Origin: Sphaerochaeta globosa str. Buddy
GTDB taxonomy: Bacteria; Spirochaetota; Spirochaetia; Sphaerochaetales; Sphaerochaetaceae
Direction of reading: 5' to 3'
DNA: 64,000 bases
Assembly: GCF_000190435.1 (NCBI RefSeq)
Contig: NC_015152.1
Span: forward strand, 564,458-628,457
The number at the start of each line of letters is the position of its first letter. Position 1 is the stretch's first letter. The position numbers and the translations under genes are program-made. Of the stretch, positions 43,978 to 52,235 are shown in pieces. The notes beneath the pieces were generated by a model. That model saw only the letters and a list, made by a program, of their open reading frames with translations. It searched no databases and was not told the DNA's origin.

Positions 43978-44363
43978 GGCGAATCAGCGTAGGTCAGGTC
44001 CTGCTTATTCACAAGTATCTTATAGAAGTTTCGGGAGGGGTGGACGGCATCCGTGATTATCGGTTATTGGATTCTGCGGTACAGGCACCATTCCAGACAT
44101 TTGACGGTGAGGATTTATACCCCGGAAGCATGAGAAAAGCAGCTGCACTATGTTTCGGACTTATCCAGAACCATCCCTTTATTGACGGGAACAAAAGAAT
44201 CGGCGTTCATGTGTTGGATGTATTCCTTCAGATCAACGGGATTCATTTGCAATATTCGGATGAAGCTTTAGTTGAACTTGGATTTTCTGTAGCTGATGGT
44301 ATGTGGGGATTTGCGGAGATTCTTGCTTGGATTTCCAGGCATACATCAGATGCTGCTTTATAA
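43974..44363 (+). CDS. doc: Doc family toxin (Fic fold)
   Basis: 129 residues. The Doc motif HPFIDGNKRIG at about residues 65-75 has the catalytic His, Asp and Lys-Arg typical of Doc kinases, which phosphorylate elongation factor Tu and stop translation. VSGGVDGIRDYRLLDSAV near 20 is also characteristic. Translated from an ATG inside the phd stop region. It appears intact. Confidence 0.92.
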   Translation: MRRISVGQVLLIHKYLIEVSGGVDGIRDYRLLDSAVQAPFQTFDGEDLYPGSMRKAAALCFGLIQNHPFIDGNKRIGVHVLDVFLQINGIHLQYSDEALVELGFSVADGMWGFAEILAWISRHTSDAAL

Positions 44364-44403
44364 GTATGCTGTTCCGGTTTTGTTCTTCGTGCTCGAGAGA
44401 GCA

Positions 44404-45372
44404 TCAGGCAAATACCGCTGCCAAATAATCGTTCAGACTCTCTCCCTCGTACATCAGGCGATACAGTGCTTGTACCAGGGGGAACTCTTCCTGTACTCCT
44501 TTCTCTCGAGTTATCTCACCCATAAGCTTGACGGTTCGGCTGCCCTCTATGACGGTGGCGGAACTGCCGCTGTTGTCGATGGAGAAGCCCTTCCCCATCA
44601 AGAGGCCCAGGGTGCGGTTGCGTGATAAGTCGTTGAGGCTGGTAAGCCCAAGGTCTCCTATGCCGCAGTAACAGAAAATTGTATCGGTACTGCACTCAAA
44701 GAGGGCAAGGAACTTCCTCATCTCAGAGACAGCCTTGGTATAGACGAGAAAATCAACATTGGGAGAGTTGAATCGGCCGCTGACCAGGCCAATGGCAATG
44801 GCGTACATGTTCTTGAGGATGCTCATCAGCTCCACCGAGCGGATATCACTGGTGTAGTCCAGATATAAGCCCGTCCCCTTGAGAATATTCTCCTTGAGCA
44901 CCAAGTAATCCTCTTTTCGACCGCCGAAAGTAAATGAGGAGGGAAGGCCGTGCAGGACTTCAATAGCAAAAGTTGGTCCTTTCATGCTCGCCGTGCGGGT
45001 GAAGGGTATCTGCTCGGTGATGAAGGCTCCATCGTCGCTCATGCCCTTTGCGAGGTTGATCACCATGCAATCGTCCTTGGTCAGGGTTTTGATCTCCTCG
45101 GTAAAGGAAACGATAGCCTTGGAGGGAATTACCAAGAGAATGCAGTCGGCTGAGCCAAAAATCTGCTTGTCACTCGTTGCCCTTATGCTGGTATTCAGAA
45201 AATGTGTGGGAAAGTATTTCGTATTCCGATGGTTCTTGTTGATGTCCTCAACGACATCCTCCTCAATGGACCAAAGGATGACAGTATTTGTGGTATTCCA
45301 CGAAAGCCGTTCTGCCATGGCAGTGCCAAAGACGCCGGCTCCCGCGATTATGATGGTCTTGTGATGGTACAA
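44404..45372 (-). CDS. gpsA: NAD(P)H-dependent glycerol-3-phosphate dehydrogenase
   Basis: About 322 residues. Makes sn-glycerol 3-phosphate from dihydroxyacetone phosphate for phospholipids. Rossmann motif GAGVFGTAMAERL at the N-terminus, NLAKGMS near 107 and catalytic Lys in LKNMYAIAIGLVSG near 187. The best start is TTG at 45372, 7 bases after AAGGAG; a TTG nine codons earlier has no such site. It overlaps the acetyltransferase stop by 25 bases and ends the operon of the TIM-like, LarA-like and NagB-like genes. Could be housekeeping or devoted to that pathway. Confidence 0.9.
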   Translation of the reverse strand: MYHHKTIIIAGAGVFGTAMAERLSWNTTNTVILWSIEEDVVEDINKNHRNTKYFPTHFLNTSIRATSDKQIFGSADCILLVIPSKAIVSFTEEIKTLTKDDCMVINLAKGMSDDGAFITEQIPFTRTASMKGPTFAIEVLHGLPSSFTFGGRKEDYLVLKENILKGTGLYLDYTSDIRSVELMSILKNMYAIAIGLVSGRFNSPNVDFLVYTKAVSEMRKFLALFECSTDTIFCYCGIGDLGLTSLNDLSRNRTLGLLMGKGFSIDNSGSSATVIEGSRTVKLMGEITREKGVQEEFPLVQALYRLMYEGESLNDYLAAVFA

Positions 45373-45839
45373 GGCAAAGCTCCTTTTTCGTGTGGCCAAA
45401 TCATGGTTTTATGGGGAATGTCAGCTTCGTAGAATATCCGTTGGTCTTGGACGACAAAGCCCAGGCGTTGGTAAAAGCCTTCACTTTGTACTTGAGCATG
45501 GATGTACACCGGCCCCTCGGCCAAAGCCAGGGCGCAGCGTACCAAGAGTTCTCCCAAACCTTGCTTGCGGTACTCACGTACGATGGAGATCCGCTCAAGC
45601 TTGGTACCGTTCTCGGTCACTCTGATTCGAAGTGTTCCCACTGCATCGTCACCGAAGAGCAACAACAGGTGGGCACACAAGCCATCCTTGCCATCGAAAT
45701 CGATGGATTCGCTGACTCCCTGTTCTTTTACGAAGACAGAACGGCGTACCTGCTGACATAGAGCAAGATACGCTGCATTGGTTGGAAGCGAGGCGCTGCC
45801 TGCTTCCAGATATATGACAGTCTGTTCCATTCTGTCCAT
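45348..45839 (-). CDS. GNAT family N-acetyltransferase
   Basis: About 163 residues. The acetyl-CoA-binding motif IVREYRKQGLGELLVRCAL is near residue 87 and the substrate side QSEGFYQRLGF near 122. It is similar to ElaA/YjcF-type acetyltransferases that act on small molecules. The start is uncertain: ATG 45839 or ATG 45830, both with weak ribosome sites. Placed 33 bases after the NagB-like gene. Confidence 0.8.
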   Translation of the reverse strand: MDRMEQTVIYLEAGSASLPTNAAYLALCQQVRRSVFVKEQGVSESIDFDGKDGLCAHLLLLFGDDAVGTLRIRVTENGTKLERISIVREYRKQGLGELLVRCALALAEGPVYIHAQVQSEGFYQRLGFVVQDQRIFYEADIPHKTMIWPHEKGALPCTITRPS

Positions 45840-45872
45840 ATTACTGAGAAGAAGGAGCAACTGGCAAGAGCC

Positions 45873-46706
45873 TTATTCGTGTAGTAAACTTGGATAGGCC
45901 GGTTCTGCTACAGAAGCAGGAATCGTTATTGAAGCATTGGGATGTTGTTGGAGCAAGGTTACCGGAAACATTGCTGATACGGTACCGCATACAGCTTGCC
46001 TTACCACCGCACGATGCCAATCACGGAAACAAGCAAGGTAGACTCGTTTCGCAGACAGTATTTGCCGCATACCGATGGTAACACAGCGTTTGGGCATTGC
46101 TTCAATGGCCCCATTAAGGTCCCCAACGCTGTTGATCGTTCTCGTCTCGGGAGAAATGGTAAGAACCCGTGTCTGGCGCATACTGAATTCCTCTACCGAT
46201 ACCTTTTCCGGCTCATTGAAAGCTACATGTCCGGTTATCCCGATGCCTCCGTAGCAGACATCAATCTTACCCAGCTCATCCAATTTCTTGTCTAGGGCTG
46301 CGGGGTCTTTGGGATTAGGAAATAATCTTTGGGAAGGGGGCATGACCAGCTCGGGATCGATCATCGAGTAGACATTCTTCTCCATGAAGGAACGAAAGCT
46401 AAGCCGGTGGTTCAGAGGTAAATACGCATCACTCTCATCCAGATACTCATCCATGTTTACAAACCATACTTGTTTGAGGCTCAGCTTCTGCTGATTGACC
46501 AACTCCACAAAAATTGGATAGTGTCCCACCGGTCCCACAGGAACGACGAATACTGATCTTTCTTGGTTGGCATTATTCTTTGTAATGGTCGTGACCATGT
46601 CCATGGCCATTGCTTTGAACACATCCTGTGCCGTTTCCAGGATGGTGAGCCTCATGTGAGCATGCTTCACAAGTTCAGATGCATCATAGGTGAAATAATC
46701 GCTCAT
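45873..46706 (-). CDS. NagB-like sugar isomerase with altered active site
   Basis: About 277 residues, homologous to glucosamine-6-phosphate deaminase. Conserved parts are WFVNMDEY (84-88 region, with the catalytic Asp86) and GHVAFNEP (159-166). Three positions differ from true NagB. The phosphate loop is VPVGPVGHY instead of the usual TGGTP type. The Asp of DGHIAFNEP is Thr158. The NSRFF Arg that binds phosphate is replaced (NSVGD). It probably acts on a related but non-phosphorylated or differently substituted sugar. ATG 46706 follows GGAG. Downstream of the LarA-like gene by 14 bases. Confidence 0.82.
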   Translation of the reverse strand: MSDYFTYDASELVKHAHMRLTILETAQDVFKAMAMDMVTTITKNNANQERSVFVVPVGPVGHYPIFVELVNQQKLSLKQVWFVNMDEYLDESDAYLPLNHRLSFRSFMEKNVYSMIDPELVMPPSQRLFPNPKDPAALDKKLDELGKIDVCYGGIGITGHVAFNEPEKVSVEEFSMRQTRVLTISPETRTINSVGDLNGAIEAMPKRCVTIGMRQILSAKRVYLACFRDWHRAVVRQAVCGTVSAMFPVTLLQQHPNASITIPASVAEPAYPSLLHE

Positions 46707-46720
46707 CCTTCTCTCCTTCT

Positions 46721-48196
46721 TTAGTGGGTGGAGGGACAGCACATGTCTTCAGCTACAGTCGCTGTAGAACCTTTCATGCACAGATGTACACTAGCTGTCT
46801 TGAACGTCTTGGGAAGTGCAAGTATCGAGGGGTTTTCCCCTGTGTATTTCCTTGCATCGAGCAAAGCTTCCTCAAACGTGGCTCTGGTCTTCATTCCCAT
46901 GGCCCGCGCATACCCCGGTTCCTGGGCACCGACAATATAGATAGCTGCACATTGTTTCTCGGCAATATGTCCGCAGCTGATCATGGAGAAAGCGTGGAAG
47001 GGGTGGTATCCGTAGCCATATCTGTAGGCATCGATATACTCCTTGCGCATTGACATTGCCTCCCCGAAACGCTCGATTTCGGGAAGGGTATTGGCATAGT
47101 TTTTCTGGAACAACTCATAGGTTTCACGGTAGGAGGGGAACTCCTCGTCATGAAAATAGCCGTTGCAGGCAGAACTGCAGATGATCACCGGATTGTCACT
47201 AAGGATACGCTTATGCCTGATGATTTGGGCCGAAATTGCCTGAAGCATCAGAATGGGGTTTGTACCCATCCCATTACCGTAGTGAAATGACTGCGGCATC
47301 CCGAAAACCATGATGTCGTACTTTTTCTTTGCCCAGTGCACATAGGTACGCTTGTCGGCGACCTTCCATGAAGCTTGTTGTACCAAGTCAGCCTTACCTG
47401 CAAAAACCGCAATCTGGCGCTGGTAGGTGTCTAATACCGCATCGCAAACAAAGAAATCTTTTCCCATCATCCGTTCCATGTGTTTGCCGATGGCATCGAA
47501 TTTGGAGCGCATCAGGCTGTTGGTGCTTACGGGAACGAAGTCGCTGCGGTGCATGACGCTGGGATTGTGGTGGGCTCCAATACACTTCCAGTGAGTGATA
47601 CCGGTGGCACAGTGCTTGTAGCCGCCGGAGTAACCGCCATAGGGATTGCCTAGGGCATGCCCGACAAGAATGGCCACGTCGGCATCAAAGACATCCTTGT
47701 TCATGATGACACGTGCGTTGTACGCATCTTCATATCCGAGGTCGACCAGATTGTCCCAGTCTTCGCTGTCATGGTTGGCTATTTGCCCCAAGTCCCAGAA
47801 CCTGTTGAAAATCTCATCGCCAAGTATGGAACGAATCTCTTCCTTGGTATTTTTTCGGTGCAAGCCGTTGGAACAAATCAGCTTGATGTTGTGATCACTC
47901 ACCCCAGCCTTTGTACACTCCTCAATAAGGATGGGAATGGAGACTTTGCGGTGTGAATCAGCCTGGAATCCACCTTTTACACGGTCGGGGAAAATAATGA
48001 CTACCTTACTATCGGCGTTTACTTGTTCCCTCAGTCTTTTCATTCCCATCGGATGCTCGATGGCTTGTCTTGTAGCTGCTTCAATATTAGATAGGACAGG
48101 TGGGTCTTTGACCGTTTCCCCGGGGATAAAGACATCAGTGGTATCAGGCAGGGTTGCGTCCATCAAACCTTGGCCATATTCGAATGAAAGTTTCAT
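46721..48196 (-). CDS. LarA-like (DUF2088) nickel-pincer-type racemase/epimerase homologue
   Basis: 491 residues. LarA enzymes use a nickel-pincer nucleotide to racemise lactate or epimerise related 2-hydroxy acids by hydride transfer. Conserved here are FPDRVKG (69-75), NGLHRKNTKEE with His113, GGYSGGYK with Lys194 (the pincer attachment Lys), and AHHN near 208-211. The position of the catalytic His ten residues before the Lys is Asn184, so chemistry or substrate may differ from lactate racemase. Overlaps the TIM-like gene by 4 bases. No larB, larC or larE gene is in the window. Confidence 0.83.
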   Translation of the reverse strand: MKLSFEYGQGLMDATLPDTTDVFIPGETVKDPPVLSNIEAATRQAIEHPMGMKRLREQVNADSKVVIIFPDRVKGGFQADSHRKVSIPILIEECTKAGVSDHNIKLICSNGLHRKNTKEEIRSILGDEIFNRFWDLGQIANHDSEDWDNLVDLGYEDAYNARVIMNKDVFDADVAILVGHALGNPYGGYSGGYKHCATGITHWKCIGAHHNPSVMHRSDFVPVSTNSLMRSKFDAIGKHMERMMGKDFFVCDAVLDTYQRQIAVFAGKADLVQQASWKVADKRTYVHWAKKKYDIMVFGMPQSFHYGNGMGTNPILMLQAISAQIIRHKRILSDNPVIICSSACNGYFHDEEFPSYRETYELFQKNYANTLPEIERFGEAMSMRKEYIDAYRYGYGYHPFHAFSMISCGHIAEKQCAAIYIVGAQEPGYARAMGMKTRATFEEALLDARKYTGENPSILALPKTFKTASVHLCMKGSTATVAEDMCCPSTH

Positions 48197-49053
48197 AGGT
48201 TGTTTACTCCTTCACAATAGGTACGGACAATTTCCAAGTATTCATCAGGGTAGAATCCGATTTCACCGGAGAACCTTGTGAGGGCGATCAGCCCCCCGTC
48301 AAGTTCGGCAATCGCTCCAATGGAAGCGGCATTCTCTTTCTTCAAGCCCCCGCCATAGACAAGCGGCGCAGCATAGAGATTTTTGACTACTATGGCAATC
48401 TCACGAATTTTCTCGGCACTTGGTGGTGTTTTCCCAGGTCCGATCGCCCATATCGGCTCATAGGCGAGTACTATCTGGGAAGGATCGATATCCTTGAGTC
48501 CATGTCGTAGCTGTTCTGTAAGCACCTCTTTTGCTCTATCGACCTCATCAGTTTTCTCTCCAATGCAAAAGAGCACCTTCAATCCAGCCGCAATGGCTTG
48601 TCTGACTTGTTGATTAAGAATCTCGTGGATGAATTGACTGCCATCGCAGCCTGCAAGTTGATACATGGCTGCAAGCTTCGCACGTTGTTCGCTGTGTCCA
48701 ATCAACGTCCATGCACAACCGAGCTCTATTGCTGCATTGGCGGTAAGGCTCGTGGTGAAAGCTCCAAAGTTTCTTCCACTCTGCGTGTCGTGTGTATGTA
48801 CCGATTGACAACCGATTTCGACCGGGTGTGAAGCTTGAGGATTCTTTGCCTGACTGGCGGCAATCAAGTGTGCTTCAGGAAAGAAAATTGGGAATCCCAT
48901 GTCCTTCGGAAGATTTTCAACCTGAGCTAAGCCTTTTTCAAGTGCAGAAACAATGGTTGAAGCCCACCTCTGTATTGGAGCAAGTCTATTGACACCCGCA
49001 TGTGCCGTGGAGATGTCAAACCGTTTCAAATTTACAAATATGTATCTACTCAT
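48193..49053 (-). CDS. divergent triosephosphate isomerase-like protein
   Basis: About 286 residues, longer than the usual 250. Catalytic residues are kept: Asn and Lys in VNLKRF near residue 9, His in TLIGHSEQR near 120, Glu in AYEPIWAIGPGKTP near 203. The phosphate-binding ends differ: the YGGS loop is YGGG and the GGAS-type loop is replaced by DGGLIALTRFSG. So it likely isomerises a short sugar with a different group in place of phosphate. ATG 49053 follows GGTGG. First gene of the minus operon. Confidence 0.8.
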   Translation of the reverse strand: MSRYIFVNLKRFDISTAHAGVNRLAPIQRWASTIVSALEKGLAQVENLPKDMGFPIFFPEAHLIAASQAKNPQASHPVEIGCQSVHTHDTQSGRNFGAFTTSLTANAAIELGCAWTLIGHSEQRAKLAAMYQLAGCDGSQFIHEILNQQVRQAIAAGLKVLFCIGEKTDEVDRAKEVLTEQLRHGLKDIDPSQIVLAYEPIWAIGPGKTPPSAEKIREIAIVVKNLYAAPLVYGGGLKKENAASIGAIAELDGGLIALTRFSGEIGFYPDEYLEIVRTYCEGVNNL

Positions 49054-49068
49054 ATTTCCACCATAAGA

Positions 49069-49080
49069 AAATTTGGATAA
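49069..49080. promoter_or_regulatory. operator candidate in the leader of the TIM-like operon
   Basis: AAATTTGGATAA here, reading TTATCCAAATTT on the minus strand, matches one half of the palindrome at 49231-49246. It lies between the minus promoter and its first gene. Confidence 0.45.
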
Positions 49081-49107
49081 AAATTGCCTTTTGTGATAAC
49101 CAAGGAC

Positions 49108-49136
49108 AGTATAGAGCGACATTTGTTATGTGTCAA
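49108..49136 (-). promoter_or_regulatory. promoter of the TIM-like/LarA-like/NagB-like operon
   Basis: Minus strand TTGACA (49131-49136), 17-base spacer, TATACT (49108-49113), close to consensus. Confidence 0.8.
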
Positions 49137-49221
49137 AGAAATGTTTTAAAAGAAATAGGTATTCCCTTCGATTTTTCTTTACAAATATAAAATCTCAAGC
49201 AATAATTTCTTTAGAATTGGA

Positions 49222-49252
49222 TTGAAAGTTATCCAAAAATTTGGATTCATAT
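49222..49252 (+). promoter_or_regulatory. candidate promoter of the NitT/TauT ABC operon
   Basis: TTGAAA (49222-49227) and TCATAT (49247-49252) at 19 bases, a weak promoter. The palindrome 49231-49246 fills the spacer. Confidence 0.35.
49231..49246. promoter_or_regulatory. palindromic operator candidate ATCCAAA-aa-TTTGGAT
   Basis: Perfect 7-base arms in the spacer of the plus-strand promoter. A matching half-site lies at 49069-49080. The LacI-type regulator at 53534 is the natural candidate binder, though it lacks the central CG common in LacI operators. Confidence 0.55.
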
Positions 49253-49308
49253 TACACTTAGTTGGCAGGAATTTGCACAGCAAATGGTGCTAAAGAAAGG
49301 AAAACGGC

Positions 49309-50121
49309 ATGGATAATACTGCATCTGAACAGTCGAAACAGAAAGCGCGTAAGCTCAAGGACTTCTCCGATGGAACCAAGCGATTCCGATATACCTTGAT
49401 GGTCATTTCAATAATCGGAGGATTCCTGCTTTGGGCTGTCATCACACTCATTCCGACAATCAATACCTTTTTGGCCAGCCCGAAGCAGGTATTTGCCGCC
49501 TTGATTTCCGAAACTATGGCAAATGGCCGGTATTTCAAGGATATCAGCATTTCATTGCAGAGGGTGTTGATTGGTTTTGGGCTTGCATTCATCTGTTCAA
49601 TTCCCGTCTCTTTCTTGATGGGATGGTATCCGACGGTCCGCAACCTCGTGGAACCGTGGATTCAGTTTCTCAGGACCATTCCTCCGATCGCCCTCATTCC
49701 GCTGGTAATCCTGGCAATGGGTTTGGGGGAGTCCCCCAAGTACACCATTATCTTTGTTGCAGCCTTTCTGGTTATGGTGGTGACCATCTACCAAGGCGTC
49801 AAGGAAGTGGATAAAACCTTGATCAGGGCCGCCTATACCTTCGGCGCTTCGGACAAGGATTTATTCTTTGATATCGTTATTCCTGCATCCTTTCCCTACA
49901 TTCTGGTTGGTGCACGGCTGGGTATGGCTGCGAGCCTGACCACCCTTATTGCCGCCGAGTTGACTGGAACGACTTTTGGCCTTGGAGCCCGAATTCAGGG
50001 TGCACAGCAATTCATGGACACTTCAATAGTGCTTTTGGGAATCATAACCATCGGTATCATCGGATTTGTTCTGGACAAGATTCTCCTTCTCATCGAGAAG
50101 AAACTAACCAAGTGGAAGTAA
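49309..50121 (+). CDS. NitT/TauT-type ABC transporter permease
   Basis: 270 residues, six hydrophobic segments, inner membrane, SsuC/TauC-like. The characteristic stretch FLRTIPPIALIPLVILAMGLGE is split at about residues 123-144 and the ATPase-contact loop is IRAAYTFGASDKDLFFDIVIPA near 177. The family carries nitrate, sulfonates, taurine or pyrimidines rather than common sugars. AAAGG precedes the ATG. First gene of the operon. Confidence 0.9.
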   Translation: MDNTASEQSKQKARKLKDFSDGTKRFRYTLMVISIIGGFLLWAVITLIPTINTFLASPKQVFAALISETMANGRYFKDISISLQRVLIGFGLAFICSIPVSFLMGWYPTVRNLVEPWIQFLRTIPPIALIPLVILAMGLGESPKYTIIFVAAFLVMVVTIYQGVKEVDKTLIRAAYTFGASDKDLFFDIVIPASFPYILVGARLGMAASLTTLIAAELTGTTFGLGARIQGAQQFMDTSIVLLGIITIGIIGFVLDKILLLIEKKLTKWK

Positions 50122-50125
50122 GCAT

Positions 50126-50974
50126 ATGGCAGAAGTATTGATCAGCATCAAGGATGTCCATAAGGAATACAAAGTCGAGAAGGGTGCCAATGTCAACGCG
50201 CTCAACGGAGTGACACTCGACATCGAGAAGAATGAGTTTGTCTGTGTGGTCGGGCCGTCGGGCTGTGGCAAAACAACACTGCTGAACATTATTGCAGGTT
50301 TGGAAACCTTCGACAGCGGAAAAGTGACCATGCATGGTCAGCCCATCGTGGGTCCGGCTCCTGAACGCGGGGTTATTTTCCAACAATATGCGCTCTTTCC
50401 TTGGATGACAGTCCGAAAGAATATTGAATACGGATTGAAATTCATCCCCAAGCCTGTCCAAGTTGAGCAGACCGATGCTTCAGGAAAGAAGAAAACAACT
50501 ACGGTCATGCAGAAATTTACGGCCGAAGAGAAGCACAGACTATCCGACCACTACATCAAAATGGTCAACCTGACCGGTTTTGAGAATAGTTTTCCCAAGG
50601 CTCTGTCTGGTGGTATGAAACAGCGTGTTGCCATCGCCAGAGGCTATGCCCTGAATCCTGAGGTTCTTTTGATGGACGAGCCTTTTGGAGCATTGGATGC
50701 CCAGACCAGAGCTCAGTTGCAGGAGGACCTCCTTAAGACGTGGGAAAAGGAAAAGAAGACTGTTTTCTTCATTACTCACGATGTTGATGAGGCGGTTCTT
50801 CTTGCCAGTAAAGTTGTGATTATGAGTGCGCGGCCTGGTCAGATAAAGGAGATTGTCAATATTGATCTTCCCTATCCCCGGACACAGGCAACCAAATTGG
50901 AAGAAGGGTTCATGCGCTATAAAAACTATGTGTGGGATACCGTGTACAAGATGTATCTGGAGATTCCCAAATAA
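50126..50974 (+). CDS. NitT/TauT-type ABC transporter ATP-binding protein
   Basis: 282 residues, SsuB/TauB-like. Walker A GPSGCGKTT near 43, Q-loop FQQYALFPWM near 88, signature LSGGMKQRVAIARG near 167, Walker B VLLMDEPFGALD near 187, H-loop THDVDEA near 220. Between Q-loop and signature there is an insertion of roughly 30 residues (about 107-140, rich in Lys, Thr and Gln) not usual in this family. Starts 4 bases after the permease stop. Confidence 0.93.
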   Translation: MAEVLISIKDVHKEYKVEKGANVNALNGVTLDIEKNEFVCVVGPSGCGKTTLLNIIAGLETFDSGKVTMHGQPIVGPAPERGVIFQQYALFPWMTVRKNIEYGLKFIPKPVQVEQTDASGKKKTTTVMQKFTAEEKHRLSDHYIKMVNLTGFENSFPKALSGGMKQRVAIARGYALNPEVLLMDEPFGALDAQTRAQLQEDLLKTWEKEKKTVFFITHDVDEAVLLASKVVIMSARPGQIKEIVNIDLPYPRTQATKLEEGFMRYKNYVWDTVYKMYLEIPK

Positions 50975-51036
50975 GTGGCAGATGCTCCCCAATAAGAGGG
51001 GATGTCTATAGATATGTATGCAACTAGGAGGACGTT

Positions 51037-52173
51037 ATGAAAAAGACACTACTTGTGGCCCTTATGATCGTAGGTGTGGTCGCATCCGTATGGGCGGCTG
51101 CCACCCCCGAGCAGAATGCCAAAGAATTGACCACTGTCAGAATTGGGATCCATGCCAATGAAGGTGGAGCACCGCTGGCAGCAGTAGCAGAGGAACAGGG
51201 CTTCTTTAAAAAGCATGGAATCAAAGTGAACTTCACCGTTGTTGAAAGCGGTCCTGCTGAGATGACTGCCATGCGCGCCGACAACCGCACACTCGATGTC
51301 GGATACATTGGAGCCGGTGTTGCCTGGAATCCGATTGATGGAAATGGAAATGGCCTTTCCTTTGTCTTCCTCGATTGTCTGAGCAATGCTGAGATGTTCA
51401 TCGCCAAGAAAGGCCTTTTCACCGATGCAAACAAGAACGGCCGTTTTGACTTTGATGAAATCTACACTGGTCTGAAGGGCAAGAAGGTTTACATCGAAGT
51501 GGGGACTACACCTGGAGGTTGGTTTAAGGCACTGCTTGAGCTGATTAATGCTGATCGTCCTGCTGCTGAACAACTTTGGATCCACAGTGAGACCAGTTCC
51601 TACATGGCCGGGTATACTGCACCGAACAGTAATGCTGCTAACCGGATTGAGGTCATTAACACTCTGAATTCCAACTTGCCCGCTGGTATGGCTTCCAACG
51701 ATGGTATGGATGTCGTAGTCGGCTTCTCCCCTGCGACCAGTACTATTCTCAAGACCAATAAGAATGCTGAGTTGATCGCCACTACCGTCGGGCACTTCCC
51801 GCCAGAGAAGTCCTTCCCCTCCACCTGGGTTGCAAGCAACGCATGGCTGAAGGAGAGTCCCGAGGTCGCCCAGGCTTTCATCAATGCATTGTATGAAGCA
51901 GGTGTTTGGAGATCGGAGAACATCGATGAGGCTATGCGTGCGGGTGAACGGCTTTCTCAGAAACCGGTAGGAAGCTTCGACCCCACCAACTTGGTTGCAC
52001 CTACTAAAGCAATGTATCAAGAGTGGTTTGCTTCCAAGGACTCTTTGGGTTACCAGTATATGAAGGCTCTCTATCAAGTGAGAGTTCCCAATGTACCAGC
52101 CGGTAACAAGGTGAAGAGCTTTGAGGAGTCTTTCGACGATTCTTATCTGCTCAAGGCCCTCAAGACTTTCTAA
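51037..52173 (+). CDS. NitT/TauT-type ABC substrate-binding protein with EF-hand-like loop
   Basis: 378 residues. Signal peptide about 1-21 (MKKTLLVALMIVGVVASVWAA). The mature domain follows the NMT1/SsuA-like pattern: RIGIHANEGGAPLAAVAEEQGFF is split at about 35-57, then LDVGYIGAG near 87. At residues 130-141, DANKNGRFDFDE matches the 12-residue EF-hand calcium loop (acidic or polar residues at 1, 3, 5, 9 and 12, Gly at 6). Such loops stabilise a few periplasmic proteins. The ligand is unknown; the downstream enzymes imply a sugar derivative. A hairpin follows the gene. Confidence 0.88.
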   Translation: MKKTLLVALMIVGVVASVWAAATPEQNAKELTTVRIGIHANEGGAPLAAVAEEQGFFKKHGIKVNFTVVESGPAEMTAMRADNRTLDVGYIGAGVAWNPIDGNGNGLSFVFLDCLSNAEMFIAKKGLFTDANKNGRFDFDEIYTGLKGKKVYIEVGTTPGGWFKALLELINADRPAAEQLWIHSETSSYMAGYTAPNSNAANRIEVINTLNSNLPAGMASNDGMDVVVGFSPATSTILKTNKNAELIATTVGHFPPEKSFPSTWVASNAWLKESPEVAQAFINALYEAGVWRSENIDEAMRAGERLSQKPVGSFDPTNLVAPTKAMYQEWFASKDSLGYQYMKALYQVRVPNVPAGNKVKSFEESFDDSYLLKALKTF

Positions 52174-52191
52174 GAGCTGCTTATTTGATGT

Positions 52192-52214
52192 GAAGGGGCT
52201 CGTTGAGCCCCTTC
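52192..52214 (+). terminator. intercistronic hairpin after the binding-protein gene
   Basis: GAAGGGGCTC pairs perfectly with GAGCCCCTTC around GTT. No U-run, so it is more likely an mRNA stabiliser or partial attenuator, as at 12185-12213. Confidence 0.7.
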
Positions 52215-52235
52215 CGAGTTTACAAGGAGAATTCG

